This document shows positions 33,068 to 41,481 of a stretch of 64,000 bases of DNA, in pieces. Position numbers and translations under genes: made by a program. The stretch comes from CAZFVY01 sp964522665 (GTDB taxonomy: Bacteria; Verrucomicrobiota; Verrucomicrobiia; Limisphaerales; CAZFVY01). Position 1 is the first letter of the stretch. Every line of letters starts with the position of its first letter. The notes beneath the pieces were generated by a model, which had not been told where the DNA came from, did no database searches, and worked only from the letters and a program-made list of their open reading frames with translations. The stretch is from contig CAZFVY010000001.1 in the NCBI GenBank assembly GCA_964522665.1, positions 96,679-160,678 of the forward strand, read 5' to 3'.

Positions 33068-34816
33068 TCAGAAGTTCTTGAAATCTCCGTCCATGGGGAT
33101 TTCCCCACCGCGACCGGTCGATTTGGCGCTCGTCAAAACCGCGGCGCCGGAATCGCGAGTCGGAGCGGAGCGGGCGCTTTCCGAATGCTGCCCGCCATGG
33201 TTGGGCAAGGTCAGACGCGCGCTCGCGCCGGACCGTGAGCCTTTGGGATGAACCGATCGGCCGGGGGGCAACGAAACGCGCTCCCGGGCTTGAGAGGTGG
33301 TCGTCCCGTCCAACAATTGTTGCAGCGTCGAAACCGCGTCTTTGAGCGATTCGGCCTGAGCGTTGAGTTCCTCGCTGGCGCTGGCGCTTTCCTCGGCGCT
33401 GGCGGCGTTGCTTTGGGTCACCTTGTCCATCTGGGTGACGGCGATGTTCACCTGGCTGATGCCCTGGCTCTGCTCCTGGGAGGCGCTGGCGATCTCCGCC
33501 ACCAATTGATCCAATTGGCGGACCTTGGTTTGGATGTCGGTGAAACTTCGGGCGACGTCGGCGCTGATCTTGGCGCCCTCCTGGCTCTTCTTGACGCTGT
33601 CCTCGATCTTGACGGCCGTTTCCTTGGCCGCGGCGGCGCAGCGTTGGGCGAGGTTGCGCACCTCGTCGGCCACCACGGCGAAACCGGCCCCGGCTTCGCC
33701 GGCGCGGGCGGCTTCGACCGCGGCGTTGAGCGCCAGGATGTTCGTCTGAAAGGCGATCTCATCGATGCTGCGGAGAATCTTGGTGATGTCCTCGCTGGCG
33801 GTCTTAATGGAGTCCATCGCCGTCAGCAGCGATTGCATCTGCTCGGCGCCGGCGTCGGCGGACTGGCGCGTCTGCACGGCGGTCGATTTCGCGTCCTGCG
33901 CGTTGTCGGCGTTGCGCTTGGTCATGCTGGACATTTCCTCGAGCGACGCGCTGGTCTCCTCGAGGCTGGCGGCCTGCTCGCTGGCGCCTTCGGCCAGCGT
34001 CTGGCTGGCGGACGAAACCTCCTGGGCGGCGGCGGCGGTTTCATTGCTGTTGGCGTCAAGCGTCGCGGCGACGCCGTTCAACGGGCGAACGATCAGGTAG
34101 CGATTAAGAAAATAGAATCCGACCCCGATCAGGACGGCGAGCGGCACGATCCACGAGAGGGTCGTGTTAACGCCGGCGTGGACCACCTTGTCCACGCGCT
34201 CGAGCGAGCATTTGAGGACAAACGCGCCGTGGGTTTGGCCGACGCTCCAGCCCTCCATTGGGAATCCGACCACGTCCTTGCCGTCGCCCGTGGGGCTGTT
34301 TTTGGGATCGCCGTGGCAAAGCATGCAATCCGATGACAGCTTGATGGGCCGGGCGTAAACGATTTCATTCTTGGCGGAATCCACCTTGAAGTACTCCTCG
34401 GCGCCGCCGTCCTCGAGGACGCGGAGAATCGCCGCTTCGTCCGCGGTCGGCGTGTTCTTCGGATTGCGCGCCTGATTCTTGGGCACGCGGAAATCAAAGC
34501 CTTCCTGTTTCGCCACCTGCTCGATCGCGTTCCAGGCCGCGACCACAGGTATCGTCTGATAGACCGTCGAGTTGCGCAGGTCGCCGTTCTTCTTGTAAGC
34601 CGCCAGGAGTTTGTCCACGTCGAAGGCGCCCTGCTTATTGAGCTTGCCAATCGAGTCGCGGACGTTCTCCGCCTCGACCATCGCCGCGCGCATGGTGTTG
34701 CGGGTCAGTTCGATGCCTTGACTGCGAATGACGTTGCGCTGGATGAATAATCCCGCGATGACGCTGAGGGTCACCGCGCCAATGGCGGAGGCGGTTATTT
34801 TTGTTCCTATTTTCAT
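33068..34816 (-). CDS. methyl-accepting chemotaxis protein with CxxCH haem-type (Tll0287-like) sensor
   Basis: The 582-residue receptor has a membrane helix at about 8-28 and a periplasmic domain of the DUF3365/Tll0287 type with a c-type haem motif (Cys164-x2-Cys167-His168, DCMLCHGDPKN). A second helix lies near 215-235. The cytoplasmic coiled coil carries the hairpin tip EIAFQTNILALNAAVEAARAG. It should sense redox state, NO or oxygen. No HAMP domain is obvious. The C-terminus is a flexible Ser/Arg/Pro-rich stretch ending DFKNF, which fits the CheR/CheB docking pentapeptide. The start is the ATG at 34816; an upstream TTG at 34909 is unlikely. The signalling domain is identical at DNA level to the other MCP. 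Confidence 0.93.
   Translation of the reverse strand: MKIGTKITASAIGAVTLSVIAGLFIQRNVIRSQGIELTRNTMRAAMVEAENVRDSIGKLNKQGAFDVDKLLAAYKKNGDLRNSTVYQTIPVVAAWNAIEQVAKQEGFDFRVPKNQARNPKNTPTADEAAILRVLEDGGAEEYFKVDSAKNEIVYARPIKLSSDCMLCHGDPKNSPTGDGKDVVGFPMEGWSVGQTHGAFVLKCSLERVDKVVHAGVNTTLSWIVPLAVLIGVGFYFLNRYLIVRPLNGVAATLDANSNETAAAAQEVSSASQTLAEGASEQAASLEETSASLEEMSSMTKRNADNAQDAKSTAVQTRQSADAGAEQMQSLLTAMDSIKTASEDITKILRSIDEIAFQTNILALNAAVEAARAGEAGAGFAVVADEVRNLAQRCAAAAKETAVKIEDSVKKSQEGAKISADVARSFTDIQTKVRQLDQLVAEIASASQEQSQGISQVNIAVTQMDKVTQSNAASAEESASASEELNAQAESLKDAVSTLQQLLDGTTTSQARERVSLPPGRSVHPKGSRSGASARLTLPNHGGQHSESARSAPTRDSGAAVLTSAKSTGRGGEIPMDGDFKNF
33373..33997 (-). repeat. 625-bp identical segment in MCP genes, copy A
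   Basis: Every base I compared is identical to 35739-36363, shifted by 2366 bp. The segment encodes the adaptation and signalling hairpin, while the flanks diverge sharply on both sides. Confidence 0.93.
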
Positions 34817-34905
34817 ACGGATCGGTGTTTCGCTGCGGTTTGGGTTTGGCTGGTGGAGGTCGGCCGGAAGGCGGTTGGTGAACGCCGCTTCAAGCCGGTT
34901 TTGCT

Positions 34906-35427
34906 TCAATTGATCGCGGCTTTGGCGTGGAGTAATTCGATGGTTTCGGCCGAGACGACGCGGTCGATGTCGAGGAGCGATTTGACGGCGCCTTTCACCT
35001 TGGCCATGCCGAGAATGTAGGTGGTATCCAGGCTCGTCCCGAAATCAGGCGTAGCCTCGATCTCCGACGCGGAGACGGACGCCACCTCCTCGACGCCATC
35101 GACGATCAGCCCCATGAGGGCGGGGCGGCCCGCGGCCAGCTCGACCTGCACCACGACGGTACACGCCCGGTCGGCCGGCACGGCGGCGGCCAAGCCGAAC
35201 TTGGTCCGCAAGTCCACGACCGGGATGACCTTGCCGCGCAAATTGATGACGCCTTTGATATAGTCGGGCAATTGCGGGACCGCGGTGACGGCGGCAAGTT
35301 GGATGATCTCGCGAATCTTCAGCACGCCGATCCCGTAGGACTCGTCGCCTAATCGGAACGTGAGATACTTGCCGGCCAGAGTTTGACCAAGGGACTGGGC
35401 CGGCTTTTCGAAAGTGGCGTTATTCAT
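34906..35427 (-). CDS. cheW: chemotaxis coupling protein CheW (copy 1)
   Basis: The 173-residue CheW has LTFRLGDESYGIGVLKIREIIQ at about 22-43, then PDYIKGVINLRGKVIPVVDLR, the classic coupling-protein core. A late GVEEVASVSASEIEATPDFG segment follows. It bridges MCPs and CheA in receptor arrays. It lies between the two MCP genes, so each receptor gene has a cheW just upstream in the transcript or close by. Confidence 0.96.
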   Translation of the reverse strand: MNNATFEKPAQSLGQTLAGKYLTFRLGDESYGIGVLKIREIIQLAAVTAVPQLPDYIKGVINLRGKVIPVVDLRTKFGLAAAVPADRACTVVVQVELAAGRPALMGLIVDGVEEVASVSASEIEATPDFGTSLDTTYILGMAKVKGAVKSLLDIDRVVSAETIELLHAKAAIN

Positions 35428-35451
35428 AGCTCGGTTCTCGTTGAGCGTGGT

Positions 35452-37470
35452 TCAAAAGTTTTTGAAGTCGCCGTCCATCGGGATTTCCGCGTCGCGATTC
35501 GAGGAGCGCCCGGCGGCCACGAGGGCCTTGCCGGCGTCACGAGTCGGATGTCCATTGCCGAGTCCGGCATGGTGGGCGGGACGCGGGGCGCGCGGGGCCG
35601 TGCCGGCGGACGAGCGGGACGCGCGGCTGCGCGGCGCGCGCGCGTGGGCCGCGTTTTGACTGAGAGCGGAGCCGCCGACCATCTTTTGCAGGCTGCCAAT
35701 CGCGTCTTTGAGCGATTCGGCTTGCGCGCTCAGCTCGGCGCTGGCGCTGGCGCTTTCCTCGGCGCTGGCGGCGTTGCTTTGGGTCACCTTGTCCATCTGG
35801 GTGACGGCGATGTTCACCTGGCTGATGCCCTGGCTCTGCTCCTGGGAGGCGCTGGCGATCTCCGCCACCAATTGATCCAATTGGCGGACCTTGGTTTGGA
35901 TGTCGGTGAAACTTCGGGCGACGTCGGCGCTGATCTTGGCGCCCTCCTGGCTCTTCTTGACGCTGTCCTCGATCTTGACGGCCGTTTCCTTGGCCGCGGC
36001 GGCGCAGCGTTGGGCGAGGTTGCGCACCTCGTCGGCCACCACGGCGAAACCGGCCCCGGCTTCGCCGGCGCGGGCGGCTTCGACCGCGGCGTTGAGCGCC
36101 AGGATGTTCGTCTGAAAGGCGATCTCATCGATGCTGCGGAGAATCTTGGTGATGTCCTCGCTGGCGGTCTTAATGGAGTCCATCGCCGTCAGCAGCGATT
36201 GCATCTGCTCGGCGCCGGCGTCGGCGGACTGGCGCGTCTGCACGGCGGTCGATTTCGCGTCCTGCGCGTTGTCGGCGTTGCGCTTGGTCATGCTGGACAT
36301 TTCCTCGAGCGACGCGCTGGTCTCCTCGAGGCTGGCGGCCTGCTCGCTGGCGCCTTCGGCCAGGCTTTGGCTGGCGGCGGCCACCTGACCCGCGGCGTCG
36401 GCGGTTTGATCCGCTCCGGCGCTCAAGGTTTCGGTGACGTTCGTCAAGACCCGGTTCGTGCCGCGGATGATGAAAAACGCGACCAGGACGCCGATCACCA
36501 GCGCGGAGCTGAGCCCGATGATCAGCGCTTGCGAGGCGGACGCGAGGCTCTGATTGGAGGAATTGGCGGCGTCCACGGTGCGTTTCATGCCCACCGTCTG
36601 GATCCCCGTGGCGAGTGACCTGACCTTTTCCGCGGCCTCGAGTCGCTTTTTGGCCAGTTCGGCCAACGTCAAATTGTCAGCCATGATCTCCTTCATTGTC
36701 TCCCGGTAGCCGTGCGCGTCGGTGACCACCTGGTTCAACTCGGCGATGTCGCCCGGGACGTGCAGCATCGCCAGCAGTTGATCGAAATTCTTGTCCATCA
36801 CGTCGAAATTCTTCAAGCCGGCCTCGATCAGCGCGGGGTCCCGCAGCGCCTGGGACTTGAAGACGGCGATGCGCGCCGCGTTGCCCTCGGCGCGAATCTC
36901 GTTGGCCAGCGTAAGCTTGCTGAGGCGCTCCTGGGTCTTGGAAACCTCCGCGAACGCTTTGATCTCCTGCTCCATGCGCTCCCGCTGGGAGGCAATGAGC
37001 TTCTCAATGTTGGCGATGAAATCGGCCGCCGTCTTATTGAGCCGCTCGCGGCTCGTCACGATATCCTTGTTCTTGATTTCAGTCTGGTTGATGAGGTCCT
37101 CAAAATTCTTGAGCGCCGGGTCCAGTTCCCTGAGATCCTCATGGAGTTTGACCAACTCGGGGTGTTCGTCCGCGAGCTTCTGGGCGGCCTGTTGTTGGGC
37201 ATGCACCGCGTCCAGCCCTTTGCGGGTCGCCTCAAGGTAGCTGTTTTCCGCGGTCAACCCATAGCTGCGCAGCGCGAGTTGGGTTTCGGCCAGCGCGGCG
37301 TCCAGCTCGCCGGCAATGCGTGATTCGGGGACGAACTCGAGGGCGAGTTTCTGGGCCTGCGCTTGGACCGCCTTCATATTCGTCAGCGCCAGCGCGCCGA
37401 TCGAGGCGGAAATGAGGATCAAGGCGGCGAAACCGAGGGCGATTTTCTTGCCGAGTGTCAGGGTAGTCAT
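35452..37470 (-). CDS. methyl-accepting chemotaxis protein with long helical periplasmic sensor
   Basis: The 672-residue receptor has a membrane helix at about 8-30 and an all-helical periplasmic region of about 280 residues, long enough for a helical-bimodular (HBM) sensor. A second helix (about 318-342) and a cytoplasmic signalling coil with the same hairpin tip as the other MCP follow. HBM sensors bind small organic acids in known cases; the ligand here is unknown. The C-terminus is a flexible Arg/Ala/Pro-rich stretch ending DFKNF. It lies 61 bp downstream of the carbonic-anhydrase gene. Confidence 0.94.
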   Translation of the reverse strand: MTTLTLGKKIALGFAALILISASIGALALTNMKAVQAQAQKLALEFVPESRIAGELDAALAETQLALRSYGLTAENSYLEATRKGLDAVHAQQQAAQKLADEHPELVKLHEDLRELDPALKNFEDLINQTEIKNKDIVTSRERLNKTAADFIANIEKLIASQRERMEQEIKAFAEVSKTQERLSKLTLANEIRAEGNAARIAVFKSQALRDPALIEAGLKNFDVMDKNFDQLLAMLHVPGDIAELNQVVTDAHGYRETMKEIMADNLTLAELAKKRLEAAEKVRSLATGIQTVGMKRTVDAANSSNQSLASASQALIIGLSSALVIGVLVAFFIIRGTNRVLTNVTETLSAGADQTADAAGQVAAASQSLAEGASEQAASLEETSASLEEMSSMTKRNADNAQDAKSTAVQTRQSADAGAEQMQSLLTAMDSIKTASEDITKILRSIDEIAFQTNILALNAAVEAARAGEAGAGFAVVADEVRNLAQRCAAAAKETAVKIEDSVKKSQEGAKISADVARSFTDIQTKVRQLDQLVAEIASASQEQSQGISQVNIAVTQMDKVTQSNAASAEESASASAELSAQAESLKDAIGSLQKMVGGSALSQNAAHARAPRSRASRSSAGTAPRAPRPAHHAGLGNGHPTRDAGKALVAAGRSSNRDAEIPMDGDFKNF
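35739..36363 (-). repeat. 625-bp identical segment in MCP genes, copy B
   Basis: This is the partner of 33373-33997. The shared borders fall inside both coding regions and keep both frames intact, as expected from gene conversion or in-frame recombination. Confidence 0.93.
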
Positions 37471-37531
37471 AGTATTAATTGAGATGGCGGTGATTGGCGC
37501 TGGGAGCGCGGGCGTGATCGGGGGCGGTACT

Positions 37532-38293
37532 CTATTTGGCAGGGGGTTGACTGGCTGGTTTCAGAATCTCGACCTGACCGGAGGCCAGATCATAGCGGGC
37601 GGCGACCACGGTCAATTTCCCGGCTTGCGCCGCCGCTTTAAGAATCGGCTCGACGCGCGGAAGTATTCCCGCGGTTCGCAGCGCGTTGGCGCGGACGCCA
37701 TTGTCCACCTTGTCGCCCGGCTCGTTCTTGGCCTCTTCGAGAGCCGGCTCGATCGATTCGACGAGACTCCGAATGTGGCCGGGAACCTCGCCGCCGGCGA
37801 CCGCGGCGGAAACCGCGCCGCATTTGGCGTGGCCGACGACGACGATCAACCCGACGTGCAGATGCTCGACGGCGTACTCCATCGTCCCGAGGACATGGTC
37901 GTCGAGGACGTTCCCGGCGTTGCGAATCACAAAAAGGTCACCCAAGCCTTGATCGAAGAACAATTCCGGCGCGACGCGCGAATCGGAACAGGTCAGGACG
38001 ACGGCGAACGGCGTCTGACCGCCCGCCAATTCGGCCCGACGTTGGTTCGTCTGGTCGGGATGACTCGGCGTGCCGGCCACGTACCTTTGATTGCCTTCGA
38101 TCAATCGCCGCAACGCCTCCTCGGCGGTCAGCGGGGACGCCTTGGCGGGGCCGGCCGCGATGGGAGGCGGCGTCCGTTCCGCGCCCGTCTGGCCGAAGGC
38201 CGGAACACTGAGGCTGGCGAGGGCGAGGGCCGCGAACAGTGACGAAAAGGCGCGGCGCGCGGGCCGGCGGGAGAGCTGGGACTGGTTCTTCAT
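37532..38293 (-). CDS. exported beta-class carbonic anhydrase inside the chemosensory operon
   Basis: The 253-residue precursor has a signal peptide (hydrophobic SSLFAALALASLSVPAFG). The mature enzyme has the beta-class zinc site: Cys102, Asp104 and Arg106 (CSDSR), His155 and Cys158 (GHAKCG). It interconverts CO2 and bicarbonate, here in the periplasm. An N-terminal RR pair (RRPARR) is present, but the signal looks Sec-like. It lies between cheW copy 2 and an MCP gene on the same strand with short gaps (65 and 61 bp), so it is probably co-transcribed. That setting is unusual and hints at CO2, bicarbonate or pH sensing. Confidence 0.93.
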   Translation of the reverse strand: MKNQSQLSRRPARRAFSSLFAALALASLSVPAFGQTGAERTPPPIAAGPAKASPLTAEEALRRLIEGNQRYVAGTPSHPDQTNQRRAELAGGQTPFAVVLTCSDSRVAPELFFDQGLGDLFVIRNAGNVLDDHVLGTMEYAVEHLHVGLIVVVGHAKCGAVSAAVAGGEVPGHIRSLVESIEPALEEAKNEPGDKVDNGVRANALRTAGILPRVEPILKAAAQAGKLTVVAARYDLASGQVEILKPASQPPAK

Positions 38294-38358
38294 AGCTTTT
38301 CAAACGGCAGAGGTTTCATAGGATCGGAGGGTTCAAAGTGGGAAACGGGATAATTCAC

Positions 38359-38847
38359 TCAAGGCTCCGCGGTGACCACCTTATCGATGTCCAGGAGCGC
38401 TTTAACCGCGCCCTTGACCTTGGCCATCCCGAGGATGTAGGCGGTGTCGATGCTGGTCCCAAAATTGGGGGTTTGCTCGATATCGGCCGCGGTCACCGAG
38501 GCCACTTCCTCGACGGCGTCCACGATCAAGCCCATGAGCGCTTTGGCGTGGCTGGCCAATTCCACCTGCACGACGACGATGCAGGTCCGCTCGTGGGATT
38601 CCGCTTCGGCGAGGCTGAACTTCAACCGCAAATCCACGACGGGAACGACCTTCCCTCGCAGATTGATGACCCCTTTAACAAAGGCCGGCATTTGCGGCAC
38701 GGTCGTAATCGGAGTGAGCCGGATGATCTCGCGAATTTTGAGCACGGCGATGCCATAGGATTCATGCCCGAGCCGGAACGTGAGGTATTTACCGGCGAGA
38801 GAATGGCCCAAATCTCGCGCGGGGGCATCAGTGGTGGTGGTATTCAT
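38359..38847 (-). CDS. cheW: chemotaxis coupling protein CheW (copy 2)
   Basis: The 162-residue CheW is clearly paralogous to the other copy: LTFRLGHESYGIAVLKIREII, then GVINLRGKVVPVVDLR. The last part is shared almost word for word (TPNFGTSIDTAYILGMAKVKGAVKALLDID). Its start overlaps the stop of the upstream hybrid kinase (4 bp), which couples that kinase to the chemosensory operon. Confidence 0.96.
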   Translation of the reverse strand: MNTTTTDAPARDLGHSLAGKYLTFRLGHESYGIAVLKIREIIRLTPITTVPQMPAFVKGVINLRGKVVPVVDLRLKFSLAEAESHERTCIVVVQVELASHAKALMGLIVDAVEEVASVTAADIEQTPNFGTSIDTAYILGMAKVKGAVKALLDIDKVVTAEP

Positions 38848-40556
38848 CGGTTGACCAGGGTTCGTTGAGAATTGGTTGAGTTGAAAGTGTCACCGGCGCC
38901 GGAGGGAGTGAAGGACGCGGAGTTCGCGTGGATCGGCGCCTGACCGCGGTTCCGCGGGCTGTCGCCGGAAGAAGCGGGGCCGGTATCCGGCGCCGGCGCG
39001 CCGGGAGCGGCGCCGTCCTTCGCGCGCAAGGGCGGAAGGTCCAGGACGCGCCGAATCGTTTGGAGCAACGTACGGGTGTCGAATGGTTTCGCCTGGAGGA
39101 AATCGTCGAGGTTGTCAGCCCATCCCCGGCGCAAACTGGCCGGAAAATGTCCGCTGGCGAAGATCACGCGCAGATTGGGGCTGCGGCCCAAAAGCTCGCG
39201 GGCGAGTTCGTCACCGCCCAACTTGCCGGGCAGGTTGAGGTCGGTCATCAGGAGGTCAATCCGACCGGCGAAGTTCCGCCAAACCGCCAGCGCGCCGTCG
39301 CCGGAGGTGGCGACCTCAACCAGGTAGCCTTGGCTCAACAGGATCTGACGGGTCAAGTACTGGAGGGTAGGCTCGTCTTCGACGAGCAGGACGCGAAGCT
39401 TTTCGGCGGGCGCGCTCAACGTTGTGATCGCCGCGGTAGCCGCCGGCCGTCCAGCCGTGGGGAAATAAACGGAGAATTTCGTGCCGTGATTCAACCGACT
39501 TTCAACTTCGGCCCAGCCTTGATGCTGCTGCAGGATCGCTTGAACGGTGGCCAGGCCCAGGCCGGTGCCGCGGTCTCCGCCCTTGGTGGTGAACAGCGGC
39601 TCGAAGATCAACGGCAAGAGGTGCGCTGGGATCCCGTGCCCGGTGTCTTCCACCCGCAAGAGGGAAAAATCGCCGCGGCGCCCCAGCGGGTGAGCCGAGA
39701 GTTCCCTGTCCTCGATGATCCTTCGCTGGGTGACGATCGTGATCCGGCCGCCGGCCGGCATGGCGTCGCGCGCGTTGACCACCAGATTCATGAGGACTTG
39801 TTCCACCATCCCGGCGGAGGCCTCGATCGGCGGCAGATTGGGCGCCAACTGACGCTCCAACTCGATGGAATCACCGATCAACCGCCGGAGCATGTCGCTG
39901 ACGTTGGCGATGGTCTCATTGAGGTTAAGCGGTTTTCTCTGGAGGGGTTGTCGGCGGACGTAGGTCAGCAACTGCTGGGTCAGGCCGGCGGCGCGCTCGG
40001 CGGCGCGGTCGATCGCCTGGACCGAGGCGAGCGCCTGGCCGGTCAGCGCGCCGCTCCGCCGCAACGCGGCGCATTCGCCGAGCATGACGGTGATCAGATT
40101 GTTGAAATCGTGGGCCACTCCTCCGGTCAACAGGCCGATCGCCTCCAGCCGCTGGAGCTGGCGCAACTGGGCTTGCAGGGCGACCTCCGAGGTAAGATCA
40201 CGAAAGAAGAAGAACGTCGCGGCGGCGTCAGTGTCCGGGTGCGGCGCCGCGGTGACCGACAGGTTCCGCTCGGAGCCGTCCCGGCGCGTGATGGCGAGTT
40301 CGAAGGCGGCCCGCCTGCCGAGGGCATCCGTTCGGCAGGACAACCGGATCAAGGGCCGCTGCTCCGGGGAGAGGAATTCTTTCAGGTTGCGCCCGGACAG
40401 CCGGCCCGCCTCAAGGCCGAAGATTTGGTCGGCGGCCGGATTGGCAAAAAGGAACCGCTCGTCAGCGTCCAGGATGCCAAAGCCCTCGGACAAATTCTCC
40501 ACTACCGAGCGGTAGCGCTGTTCACTGTCGTTGTAATGGGGGCCGGGATAGCTCAT
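38844..40556 (-). CDS. soluble PAS hybrid histidine kinase of the che operon
   Basis: The 570-residue protein has an N-terminal PAS domain (about 13-125), a HisKA domain with His149 (GGVAHDFNN), an HATPase domain (NLVVNARDAMP, DTGHGIP, GTGLGLA) and a C-terminal receiver (LMTDLNLPG, QAKPF). A Pro-rich tail ends the protein. There is no membrane segment. The start overlaps the stop of the response regulator upstream (ATGA), and its own stop overlaps cheW copy 2. A non-CheA kinase tightly coupled to che genes suggests cross-talk between two phosphorelays. Confidence 0.92.
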   Translation of the reverse strand: MSYPGPHYNDSEQRYRSVVENLSEGFGILDADERFLFANPAADQIFGLEAGRLSGRNLKEFLSPEQRPLIRLSCRTDALGRRAAFELAITRRDGSERNLSVTAAPHPDTDAAATFFFFRDLTSEVALQAQLRQLQRLEAIGLLTGGVAHDFNNLITVMLGECAALRRSGALTGQALASVQAIDRAAERAAGLTQQLLTYVRRQPLQRKPLNLNETIANVSDMLRRLIGDSIELERQLAPNLPPIEASAGMVEQVLMNLVVNARDAMPAGGRITIVTQRRIIEDRELSAHPLGRRGDFSLLRVEDTGHGIPAHLLPLIFEPLFTTKGGDRGTGLGLATVQAILQQHQGWAEVESRLNHGTKFSVYFPTAGRPAATAAITTLSAPAEKLRVLLVEDEPTLQYLTRQILLSQGYLVEVATSGDGALAVWRNFAGRIDLLMTDLNLPGKLGGDELARELLGRSPNLRVIFASGHFPASLRRGWADNLDDFLQAKPFDTRTLLQTIRRVLDLPPLRAKDGAAPGAPAPDTGPASSGDSPRNRGQAPIHANSASFTPSGAGDTFNSTNSQRTLVNR

Positions 40557-40984
40557 GCCGATGGGGTTGATTCGGAACGCACGGACTTAGCCGAGTCGCG
40601 GAGGCGGCGGAGCGCCGGGACCAGCGTCGTCACCAGCTCCTCTTTCGCCAACAAGGCGTCCGCGCCGGCGAATTGCGCCAGGACGCGGAACTCTTGCTCG
40701 ACAAACACCGTCAGCACCACCACTTGCGGCGCGTGGGGACGGGCTTTGATGCGGCGGGTCGCCTCCAGGCCGCCGATGCCGGGCATCGAGAGGTCCATCA
40801 GCACGATTTCGGGCCGCCAGTCGTCGAGGCGAGCCAGAGCCTCGACGGCCGAATGCGCCCGGCCTACGATGCAGACCTCCACAAAGTGCGAGAGAAAATG
40901 CACGGCGCTCTCCAAAAAGCTCGCGTCGTTATCGACGATCACGAGTCGAATCGGGCGGGCCGCGTTTTCATTTGCCGGTTTCAT
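40553..40984 (-). CDS. single-domain response regulator, first gene of the che operon
   Basis: The 143-residue protein is a receiver only: VIVDND acidic pair, phospho-acceptor Asp64 (VLMDLSMPG) and a Lys near 117 (LLAKEEL). Its sequence is closer to NarL-type receivers (GLEATRRIKA) than to CheY, but it lacks the DNA-binding half. It is the only stand-alone receiver in the operon and could be the CheY-like output or a phosphate sink. An AGAGA ribosome-site candidate precedes the ATG. Confidence 0.88.
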   Translation of the reverse strand: MKPANENAARPIRLVIVDNDASFLESAVHFLSHFVEVCIVGRAHSAVEALARLDDWRPEIVLMDLSMPGIGGLEATRRIKARPHAPQVVVLTVFVEQEFRVLAQFAGADALLAKEELVTTLVPALRRLRDSAKSVRSESTPSA

Positions 40985-41481
40985 TTTGAATCTCTGCGGG
41001 TCGTCTGGTGATTCGGAGCCTTGCCCCGTCGCCGGATAACCCGCTGGCCCTGACCTTAGGCGGGAGCGAAGCGCGCCGCTATCGGGCGAAGCCTGAGACA
41101 GAACCGGAATATGGATGAGATGACTGCGTTTAAACCTTAGACGAAAGCGGGCGACTCGCGCGCCAGCGCGGCGCGGCAGGTCCGCGCGCCGGGCGAAGAT
41201 TCAGCGGCTCAACCACTCTCATTTTTAGTCGTAAGTGACTTAATTGAAATCTGTTGCGAAAACTATCGCGCGGGCCGGCTGTTACCCGCGCCCAACTCGG
41301 AAGGGGGACCGGGCGCGGTCAGCGTAGGACCAGGTAGGGTTTTGGAGCATTGCGAGATACTCCCGCCGGAGGACGACGAACGCCCGGCCGTTGACCGGAC
41401 GGCGATGGGCCGCCTGACCGGCGCCGCCGTAAGTGCAGGTTATACTGCTATACACGGCGCGCTCCCGCGCGGCCGCCGGGA
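40985..41481. other. promoter region of the che operon
   Basis: This 497-bp gap lies between the narL-type gene end and the first che-operon gene, both leftward. It has no coding signal. An AT-rich island at about 41218-41260 stands out in otherwise GC-rich DNA and overlaps a sigma-28-like promoter candidate. Confidence 0.5.
41201..41227 (-). promoter_or_regulatory. sigma-28 (FliA)-like promoter candidate for the che operon
   Basis: On the minus strand TAAA (41227-41224) is followed after exactly 15 bases by GCCGCTGA (41208-41201). The FliA consensus is TAAA-N15-GCCGATAA, so the -10 element matches at 6 of 8 positions. An AT-rich tract lies just upstream. The predicted start is about 200 nt before the first che gene. 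This rests on motif match alone. Confidence 0.4.
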
